Below are positions 8,530 through 14,245 of a stretch of 64,000 nucleotides of DNA, piece after piece. Each line of letters opens with the position of its first letter. Positions within the stretch are counted from its first letter, which is position 1. The stretch is from positions 62,001-126,000 of the forward strand of contig NZ_JAAIKB010000015.1 in the NCBI RefSeq assembly GCF_011040385.1, written 5' to 3'. The notes under the pieces are model-generated. The model ran no database searches. It was not told the origin of the DNA and saw only the letters and a list, made by a program, of their open reading frames with translations. Source of the DNA: Falsiroseomonas algicola. Lineage in GTDB: Bacteria; Pseudomonadota; Alphaproteobacteria; Acetobacterales; Acetobacteraceae. The position numbers were made by a program, and so were the translations under genes.

Positions 8530-9207
8530 ATGGCTGACGGGGGGCTGGCCAGCACCGCCGCGGAGGCCGTTGCCCATCGCCTGCGGCAGGACATCGTGGC
8601 GGGCGACCTGGCGCCGGCCGCGAAGCTCCGGCTGAAGGATCTGGTGGAGCGCTACGGCATCGGCACCACGCCGCTGCGCGAAGCCCTGTCCCGCCTGGTG
8701 GCGGAGGGCTTCGTGCATGGCGAAGGGCAGAAGGGCTTCTCCGTCCCCCCGGTCACCCGCGCCCATCTCCTCGACATCACCCGCACCCGCCAGATGCTGG
8801 AGCCGGAGGCGCTGCGCCTCGCGATCCAGGCCGGCGATGCGGCGTGGGAGGATGAGATCGTCGCCAGCCTGTCCCTGCTGAAGCGGGAGATCGAGCGGCG
8901 CGACCCCGCCAACCCCGCCTGGCAGGACAGCTACGAGGCGAGGCACCACCGCTTCCACCGCGCCCTGATCGCTGCCTGCCCGCTGCGGTCGCTGGCCGGC
9001 TTCTGCGATGAACTCTACGTGCAGATGACGCGGTATCGCCGCGTCATGAAGACCGTGCTGGTGGACTGGAACCGCGCCGCGCCGGTGCACCAGCAGCTCG
9101 CCGACCTCGCCGTGGCGCGGCAGGAAGCGGCGGCCATGGCCGCCATCCATGCCCATATCGGCACCACCGCCGACCATGTCCTGCCCGCGCTGTTCGGGGA
9201 GCCGTGA
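8530..9207 (+). CDS. GntR-family transcriptional regulator (FCD subfamily)
   Basis: A 225-aa repressor with an N-terminal winged helix (residues ~10-75; LKDLVERYGIGTTPLREALSR is split by the typical GntR recognition pattern TTPLREAL) and an all-helical FCD ligand domain. The FCD metal-site elements are visible as RQMLEPEAL, YEARHHRFHRALI near residue 140 and HAHIGTTADHV near residue 215. It is transcribed away from the fahA-cyclase-Bug operon and probably controls it. No good Shine-Dalgarno sequence precedes the ATG, and the AT-rich -10-like element is only about 15 bp upstream, so a very short leader is possible. Confidence 0.9.
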   Translation: MADGGLASTAAEAVAHRLRQDIVAGDLAPAAKLRLKDLVERYGIGTTPLREALSRLVAEGFVHGEGQKGFSVPPVTRAHLLDITRTRQMLEPEALRLAIQAGDAAWEDEIVASLSLLKREIERRDPANPAWQDSYEARHHRFHRALIAACPLRSLAGFCDELYVQMTRYRRVMKTVLVDWNRAAPVHQQLADLAVARQEAAAMAAIHAHIGTTADHVLPALFGEP

Positions 9208-9602
9208 CCTTACGCAACAATCCCGCCCTTGAACCCTGGCCCAGCCCGGGCAACATCCCGGGCATGGACCAGCACCGCACCCCGCCCGTCCTCGACATGA
9301 CGCCGGATGGCCAGTTCCGGGATAACGCCGGGCCGAACCCCGGCATGAACCCGGGCGCGCCGCCCAACCCGCGCCCGGCGACGACGCTCGACCGCATCCT
9401 GGGCCGGGTCGGCGGCGTGGCGCTGCTGGTCGCGCTGGCGGCCGGTGGCCTGCTGCTGGCCTCGCTCGCCATCCTCTTCGTCGGCCTGGTGCTGCCCGTG
9501 CTGATCGTCGCCGGCGCCATCGGCGCCGTCACGCTGTGGTGGCGCATCCGCCGCCTGAAGCGCCAGGGCGTGCCCATCCGCTTCGTGGTGGTCCGCCGCT
9601 GA
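9204..9602 (+). CDS. Small membrane protein of unknown function
   Basis: A 132-aa product beginning with GTG in a GTGA overlap with the gntR stop. An internal ATG at 9264 would give 112 aa. The N-terminal half is rich in Pro, Gly and Asn (GPNPGMNPGAPPNPRP) and likely disordered. Residues ~70-110 are a long hydrophobic stretch (GVALLVALAAGGLLLASL and VLPVLIVAGAIGAV), enough for two membrane helices, followed by a basic tail RIRRLKRQGVPIRFVVVRR. A GC hairpin at 9244-9263 sits just upstream of the internal ATG, which slightly favours the GTG. The function is not recognisable. Confidence 0.55.
   Translation: MTLRNNPALEPWPSPGNIPGMDQHRTPPVLDMTPDGQFRDNAGPNPGMNPGAPPNPRPATTLDRILGRVGGVALLVALAAGGLLLASLAILFVGLVLPVLIVAGAIGAVTLWWRIRRLKRQGVPIRFVVVRR
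9244..9263. repeat. Short GC-rich hairpin
   Basis: GCCCGGG (9244-9250) and CCCGGGC (9257-9263) make a perfect 7-bp stem with the loop CAACAT. It ends exactly at the internal ATG of the small membrane protein gene. It could hide that start or be fortuitous in GC-rich coding sequence. Confidence 0.35.
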
Positions 9603-9928
9603 GCGCACCCTTCCGGGTCCAGGAAGACCGCCTCTACGACGTTTCCGCCCGCGGCACCGCCTTCACGGAAGGCGACGCCGCGGAGGCCGCCGCGCGGCTT
9701 GCGCGGCTGCGCTGGCTCTTCGCCCTCGGACTCGGCGCCAATGGCCTCACCTGGACTTTGGCGGGGCTCGCCTTCGTGCTGGGCGGTCGCGCCTGGGGCG
9801 CCGGCTTCGGCCTGCTGGCGCTGGCGACCGTTCCGCTGCTCGCCCTTCCCGCCCTCATCGAGGCCCTGGCCCGGCACCGGGCGCGGCGACGGCATCGGGT
9901 GAGGCCAAGGGAGTTCGGGCGCGGCTGA
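9536..9928 (+). CDS. Small two-helix membrane protein, unknown
   Basis: The frame is open from a GTG at 9536, but the first ~20 residues overlap the previous gene and look like its shadow. The natural N-terminus may be LSAPFRVQEDRLYD, which would need a CTG start at 9599 overlapping the previous TGA. The protein has a soluble start (residues ~22-55) and two hydrophobic segments: LFALGLGANGLTWTLAG and FGLLALATVPLLALPALI. A very basic tail ARHRARRRHRVRPRE follows. It probably forms a pair with the preceding small membrane protein. No family recognised; start uncertain. Confidence 0.45.
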   Translation: MVAHPPPEAPGRAHPLRGGPPLSAPFRVQEDRLYDVSARGTAFTEGDAAEAAARLARLRWLFALGLGANGLTWTLAGLAFVLGGRAWGAGFGLLALATVPLLALPALIEALARHRARRRHRVRPREFGRG

Positions 9929-9964
9929 CGCCGGGGCAGGGGGTGCGACCTGCCTCCCACCGCG

Positions 9965-11791
9965 TCACGCCGCCTCGCGCGCCGCCGGGGACTCCAGGGG
10001 CGAGGCTTTCGGCGTCAACGCCGCCGCCTTGGCGGCGATCAGCTGGGAGAGCCGGTAGTAGACCTCCCGCGCATAGTGCCGGGCCGGCTTCACCTCCTCA
10101 TCCGACCTGATCGCATCCGCGAACTCGACGAGCCCGACATGCGGGATGCCCTGCATCTCGCGACGCATCCGGCTGGAGTAGTCCGCCACGCGCGGCAGCG
10201 GCTTGAAGGCCGTCGACTCCATGCTGAGCCGCCAGCAATCGAGGTCGAGCAGGAAGATGCAGCGCGACCCCGCCGGCATCGCCTCCACGATCCGGTGGTG
10301 CCGCCGCAGGATCTCCGCCGTGGGCGAGACCGGCACCCGCTCGTAGTTCAGCGCCACATGGCGGCCGACCTTCCGCAGATGCTCGCGCTCCTGCTCCTCG
10401 CCCGGCATCGCCGCGACGACGGCGTCAAGCTCCTCCGCGTCGACCTCGAAGAACCGCTTCGGATGCTTCCACCCCCGCGGATCCATGGAGAAGTGCCACC
10501 CCCCCGTCCGGTGGCGCAGCAGCCAGTTCATGTCCCCCGTCAGGTTGAAGACATAGAGGTCGTTGGGGCCCGGATTCGCGAAGACGTCCAGCATCTCATG
10601 CTCGACATCGAGCCCCAGCGTGGCGACTTCCTCGGCGAAGCCAGGCGCCGCCCGCGACGGACCGTCGAGCACCAGCTGGCTGAAGCCGGCCCGGGCGAAC
10701 AGGCCGCTCGCCGCGTAGTTGCCGCGGGAGATCACCGTCGGCGCCGCGGCCCCCAGGTAGCCCGCGATGGAATGGATCTCGCAGCCGCCCCAGGCGATGA
10801 GCCGGCTGGCAATGGCGGGCATCTCCTCACGGCCCTCTCCGGGCGCATTCACCTGCCGTATCCAGTCGATCCGGCGATCGACGGACAGGTCGGTCAGCAC
10901 CTCCCCGACGACGACGAGTTCCGGCCTGCCGAGGAAGTCGTAGACCCACCGCTCCACCTCCATGCCGAGCGTGCGGCAGGAGAAGCAGAAATGGGCGAGG
11001 TGCGTCGCCGCGGCGCCGGGCACCATCCGCTTCCTGCCATTGCGCACCATGAAGAACCCGACATGGCCGTAGTCGCCATACTTGTCCTCCACCCGCACCA
11101 GGCCCGCATGGCAATCGAAGCGGGACAGCTTCTGCAGGATATGCGCCCTGGCCAGGCCGGCATCCTCCGGCAGGCGGTTCTTGGTGAAGTTCAGCTGGTT
11201 GGTCCGGTTGATCAGCTCGACGACCCGGTCGATGTTCCCGGCGACGTCATAGTCGATGAAGACCCTGATCCCCGACTGGCGCAGGAACTCCTCGTTGCCA
11301 CCGGTCGCCCGTGCCTCATCCGCCTTCCTGGTCTCCAGCAGCTTGTACTGCTTCAGGCGCGACAGCCCGGCATCATCCTTGCCCTTGAAGCGGGGGTCCG
11401 CGAGCAGCCCGGCGACGAAATGCTCATCCTCCACCTGCAGCCCCGGTACCAGCGCCGCGGCCTCGGCCCGGTTGTTAGGGTTGTCGTCGAGGAACAGCAC
11501 CGTCGGCGCGCGCAGCTGCACATCCTCGATCAGCCGGGCGATGCGCAGGCCCTTCGGCTCCCAGGAAATGCTGGGGAAGATGAAGTAGTCCCAGATCCCG
11601 CGCTCGACGAGGATGGCCTTGACCGTCTCGAAGTCGTTCTTCGAGCAGATCGAGCACATGATCCCGCGCCGGTTCAGCTCGATGATCATGTCGTGGTGCT
11701 GCTGCACATACTCCCGGATGCCGCCTTCGGTGACGGTGCCGCGCCAGAAGGTCTCGTCCAGGTCCCAGACGACCAGCCGAACAGCTTCCAT
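9965..11791 (-). CDS. HAD-IIIC/FkbH-like multidomain protein
   Basis: A 608-aa protein. The N-terminus LVVWDLDETFWRGT is the HAD motif I of the FkbH group (nucleophile Asp in DLDET). CSICSKNDFETV is motif II and VLFLDDNPNNRAEA motif III/IV. Residues ~150-290 (FIDYDVAGNIDRVVELINRTNQLNFT...) match the GNAT-like part that follows HAD in FkbH. The last ~270 residues are unlike FkbH. The end, FADAIRSDEEVKPARHY, resembles the Asp...His block of SGNH hydrolases. FkbH proteins usually carry SGNH-like sequence at the N-terminus, so the order looks swapped. Classical FkbH loads glyceryl units onto carrier proteins; no PKS/NRPS gene is nearby, so the acceptor is unknown. Confidence 0.8.
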   Translation of the reverse strand: MEAVRLVVWDLDETFWRGTVTEGGIREYVQQHHDMIIELNRRGIMCSICSKNDFETVKAILVERGIWDYFIFPSISWEPKGLRIARLIEDVQLRAPTVLFLDDNPNNRAEAAALVPGLQVEDEHFVAGLLADPRFKGKDDAGLSRLKQYKLLETRKADEARATGGNEEFLRQSGIRVFIDYDVAGNIDRVVELINRTNQLNFTKNRLPEDAGLARAHILQKLSRFDCHAGLVRVEDKYGDYGHVGFFMVRNGRKRMVPGAAATHLAHFCFSCRTLGMEVERWVYDFLGRPELVVVGEVLTDLSVDRRIDWIRQVNAPGEGREEMPAIASRLIAWGGCEIHSIAGYLGAAAPTVISRGNYAASGLFARAGFSQLVLDGPSRAAPGFAEEVATLGLDVEHEMLDVFANPGPNDLYVFNLTGDMNWLLRHRTGGWHFSMDPRGWKHPKRFFEVDAEELDAVVAAMPGEEQEREHLRKVGRHVALNYERVPVSPTAEILRRHHRIVEAMPAGSRCIFLLDLDCWRLSMESTAFKPLPRVADYSSRMRREMQGIPHVGLVEFADAIRSDEEVKPARHYAREVYYRLSQLIAAKAAALTPKASPLESPAAREAA

Positions 11792-11905
11792 GGATGACCC
11801 AGAGGTGAGAGTGCCGCGCCATGTTGCGCCTGCCGGTCCTGTCCAGGCAAGCAGGCCCGGCCAGCGCCCCGGCCAGCGCCCCGGGTCAGGCGCCTCTGCC
11901 CCGCC

Positions 11906-12418
11906 TCAGGCCGGCGGCGCCGCGCTCTCTCCCTCGAAGGGGTTGGCCCAGGCCAGGATCACCGCATCCCCGAAATTGAAATGGTCGTTGATCTCGCGCT
12001 CCACGAAGCGGCCGGTGCGCTTCCCGTTCACGCCGGGGAAGGGCCAGTAGGGCTCCATGCACCAGACCTTGCTGCCCTCGCTCGGCCAGATGACGTTCAT
12101 ATGGGCGAAGCCCGTGAAATGCTTGAAGGCGATGCAGACCGGCGTCGGCCCGATCGGCAGCCGATCGAGCGTCGCGTTGGGCGTCTTGAACACCATCGTG
12201 CCCATCTTCAGCCGCTGGTCGTTCCGCCAGGCATTGACCATGTATTCCGGGATCATGGCGCCATCGCCATCCAGGCTGCGGCGATAGACCTCCATGATCT
12301 TCGCCTGCGTCCAGGAAGGCCGCCCGCCCTGCACGGCCTTCAGCCACCAGGCGAGGCAGGCGGCCCAGCAGGAATTCTCATGCGCCTGGCCGATGCTGGG
12401 GATCTTGCGATAGGACAT
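11906..12418 (-). CDS. Papain-like cysteine protease (C39/C70-like)
   Basis: A 170-aa protein with a probable papain-fold catalytic set: Cys in HENSCWAACLAWW at about residue 17, His in HFTGFAHMNVIW near residue 105, and a polar residue after the strand KVWCMEPYWP. The N-terminal pattern QxxxxSCWxAC is typical of AvrRpt2/C70 and C39-type peptidases. No signal peptide, Gly-Gly leader site or transporter is present. It lies 114 bp upstream of the HAD/FkbH-like gene on the same strand, so co-transcription is possible. The protease fold is inferred from the motif spacing. The target is unknown. Confidence 0.7.
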   Translation of the reverse strand: MSYRKIPSIGQAHENSCWAACLAWWLKAVQGGRPSWTQAKIMEVYRRSLDGDGAMIPEYMVNAWRNDQRLKMGTMVFKTPNATLDRLPIGPTPVCIAFKHFTGFAHMNVIWPSEGSKVWCMEPYWPFPGVNGKRTGRFVEREINDHFNFGDAVILAWANPFEGESAAPPA

Positions 12419-12534
12419 GCTGCCGCTCCGCGCCGTCCCACCCAGGCTGGCGCCGCCGCCGGGCGGGGGTCAATGGCGCGGGCCAGCGCGTGAAACAGCA
12501 CGCCACAGGGCGCGCAACAGGCGAAACGATCGGC

Positions 12535-12563
12535 TTGACATTTAGGAAAAATAGCCGCATGAT
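12535..12563 (+). promoter_or_regulatory. Candidate sigma-70 promoter
   Basis: TTGACA at 12535-12540 is a perfect -35 box. After a 17-bp AT-rich spacer comes CATGAT at 12558-12563, which shares 4 of 6 bases with TATAAT. This is the best promoter match I found in the window. No annotated gene lies downstream on this strand for 1.2 kb except the small ORF at 12588. Confidence 0.5.
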
Positions 12564-12587
12564 TCCGGGTCAGCCACCACCCGATCC

Positions 12588-12683
12588 ATGCCCGGAAGGC
12601 GCCGCCGCCGCCCGGAGCACCCCGCGAAAACGGTGCTAAAGGTGCATAAACGGCATAATCGGCCTAAAGGGCTTAGCGACTAA
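12588..12683 (+). CDS. Candidate small basic protein, 31 aa
   Basis: ATG at 12588 opens a 31-codon frame ending in TAA at 12681. The product is strongly basic: RRRRR near the N-terminus, then KVHKRHNRPKG. It lies 25 bp after a TTGACA-N17-CATGAT promoter and stops directly before the hairpin at 12684-12704. No ribosome-binding site is visible. The coding part includes AT-rich codons unlike the local background. It may be a real small protein, or the transcript may be a small RNA. I do not recognise any family. Confidence 0.3.
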   Translation: MPGRRRRRPEHPAKTVLKVHKRHNRPKGLSD

Positions 12684-12704
12684 AAAGCCACATCAGGCGG
12701 CTTT
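12684..12704 (-). terminator. Intrinsic terminator of the LLM gene
   Basis: Read on the minus strand, AAAGCCGC-CTGAT-GTGGCTTT forms an 8-bp stem (one G-U pair) with a 5-nt loop, continuing into TTA so that five Ts follow GGC. The TGA stop codon of the LLM gene (12693-12695) lies in the loop. Confidence 0.7.
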
Positions 12705-13727
12705 CGCCACCGAAGCGGCATTGGCCTCCGCCAACAGCCGGTAGGAGGTGCGCCTTGCCTCCGCGTCGTGGCAGGGGGTCAGCACCGCCACCTCCTCCAC
12801 CCCATGCGCGGCCGCGAGCGCCTGCAGCCGCGCCACCACCTGTTCCGGCGCGCCGACCAGGGCGCGGGCGCGCATGCGCTCGATGCGCGAGAGGTCGTCG
12901 GGCGTGTAGGGATAGGCCTCCGCCTCCTCCACGCTCGGCAGCGGCGGGAAGGCGCCCTTGTCCCGGAACAGCCGCCACAGCGCGCGGGACTTGAACAAAC
13001 GGAAGGCCTCCGCCTCCGTCGCCGCCGTCAGCGCGAAGACCGCGACGGCGCCCTGCGGCGCGGCGAGGCGCCCGGGCTTGCCGGGATGCGGCCGGAAGCC
13101 TTCCCGGTACAGCGCCATCGCCTCCTCGGACCCGCGGCCATCGGTGATGAAATGCGCGAAGCAGTAGGGCAGGCCGAAATAGGCGGCGAGCTGCGCACCG
13201 AAATCGGAGGAACCCAGGATCCACACCGCCGGCCGCGTCGGGATGGCGGGATTGGCAGCGACCATCCGGAAGGGGTGGCTCTCCGGCAGCCCATCGCCGA
13301 GCCAGCCCATCAGGTCCTGCACCTGCTGCGGAAAGCGGTCCGCCGCCTGCGCCGCATCCGGGTTCAGCGCGAAGGCGGTGCGCCCGTCGCTGCCCGGCGC
13401 GCGGCCGACGCCAAGGTCGATCCGCCCCGGCGCGATCGCCTCCAGCACCCGGAACTGCTCCGCCACCTTCAGCGCGGAATAGTGCGGCAGCATGACCCCC
13501 GCGGTGCCGAGGCGGATGCGGCTGGTCGTGGCGGCAATGGCCGCGCAGAGGATCTCCGGCGCCGTGCCGGCATGGGACTGGCTGTTGTGGTGCTCCGCCA
13601 TCCAGTAGCGGTGGTAGCCCCAATCCTCCGCCAGCTTCGCCAGCGCCAGCGTCTCCCGGATCGCCTCATCGGCGCCGCGGCCGGCGGCGATGGTGGATTG
13701 GTCGAGGATCGACAGTGTAAGCGTCAT
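12693..13727 (-). CDS. LLM-class flavin-dependent oxidoreductase
   Basis: A 344-aa bacterial-luciferase-like monooxygenase that would use reduced FMN. The N-terminus MTLTLSILDQSTIA and the block WGYHRYWMAEHHNSQSHAG (residues ~40-58) are typical of the MsnO8/YhbW subgroup. RIRLGTAGVMLPHYS and RIDLGVGRAPGSDG complete the TIM-barrel flavin site. The start is the ATG at 13727; the longer frame adds twelve residues running into the divergent promoter region. It is divergent from guaD with a 47-bp gap and stands alone on its strand. Substrate unknown. Confidence 0.88.
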   Translation of the reverse strand: MTLTLSILDQSTIAAGRGADEAIRETLALAKLAEDWGYHRYWMAEHHNSQSHAGTAPEILCAAIAATTSRIRLGTAGVMLPHYSALKVAEQFRVLEAIAPGRIDLGVGRAPGSDGRTAFALNPDAAQAADRFPQQVQDLMGWLGDGLPESHPFRMVAANPAIPTRPAVWILGSSDFGAQLAAYFGLPYCFAHFITDGRGSEEAMALYREGFRPHPGKPGRLAAPQGAVAVFALTAATEAEAFRLFKSRALWRLFRDKGAFPPLPSVEEAEAYPYTPDDLSRIERMRARALVGAPEQVVARLQALAAAHGVEEVAVLTPCHDAEARRTSYRLLAEANAASVAKAA

Positions 13728-13774
13728 GCCATGGATGGTGGCGCTTCCGCGCCGCAACGCCAAGGGATGCGCTG

Positions 13775-14245
13775 ATGACCGATGCCGACTTCATGCGCCA
13801 GGCGATCGAGGTCAGTCGCCGCGGCATGGCCTCCGGCGCCGGCGGGCCCTTCGGCGCGGTGGTGGTGATGGACGGGAAGGTGGTGGCGGAGGGCTGGAAC
13901 CAGGTCACCTCCACCAACGACCCGACCGCGCATGCGGAGGTCGTCGCCATCCGCCGCGCCTGCGCCGCGCTGGGCCGCTTCGACCTGCGCGGCGCCACGG
14001 TCTACACGAGCTGCGAGCCCTGCCCGATGTGCCTCGCCGCCCTCTACTGGGCCCGCGTCGATGCCGTGGCCTATGCGAATGACCGCGTCCAGGCCGCGGC
14101 GATCGGCTTCGATGACGAGCTGCTCTACACCGAGATCCCGAAGCCCATCGAGGCCCGCATCCTGCCCATGCGCCGCCTGCTGGCGGCCGAGGCGCTCGAG
14201 GTCTTCGAGGCCTGGGCCGCCAAGCCCGACAAGGTCGCCTATTAG
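13775..14245 (+). CDS. guaD: Guanine deaminase (CDA-fold)
   Basis: Converts guanine to xanthine in purine salvage or breakdown. The 156-aa product has the zinc/catalytic motif TAHAEVVAIR (HAE) near residue 52 and the second zinc site TSCEPCPMCLAALYWAR (PCxxC) near residue 82. The C-terminal extension DDELLYTEIPKPIEAR and the end PDKVAY closely resemble Bacillus-type GuaD, which separates it from the tRNA adenosine deaminase TadA. AAGGGA precedes the ATG. Its TAG stop overlaps the TAA stop of the convergent repeat-protein gene by 3 nt. Confidence 0.87.
   Translation: MTDADFMRQAIEVSRRGMASGAGGPFGAVVVMDGKVVAEGWNQVTSTNDPTAHAEVVAIRRACAALGRFDLRGATVYTSCEPCPMCLAALYWARVDAVAYANDRVQAAAIGFDDELLYTEIPKPIEARILPMRRLLAAEALEVFEAWAAKPDKVAY

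Noticed and set aside
6342-8635. Long + strand frames (402 and 519 codons) opposite the cyclase and fahA
   Set aside because: Antisense shadows of genes with clear family motifs; no domains in the shadow products.
9935-9954. GGCAGG...CCTGCC hairpin between convergent genes
   Set aside because: Six-base stem without a T tract in GC-rich sequence; weak as a terminator.
11861-11886. CCGGCCAGCGCC repeated twice upstream of the HAD/FkbH-like gene
   Set aside because: Two copies of a GC-rich 12-mer in a GC-rich gap; too little to separate from chance or simple slippage.
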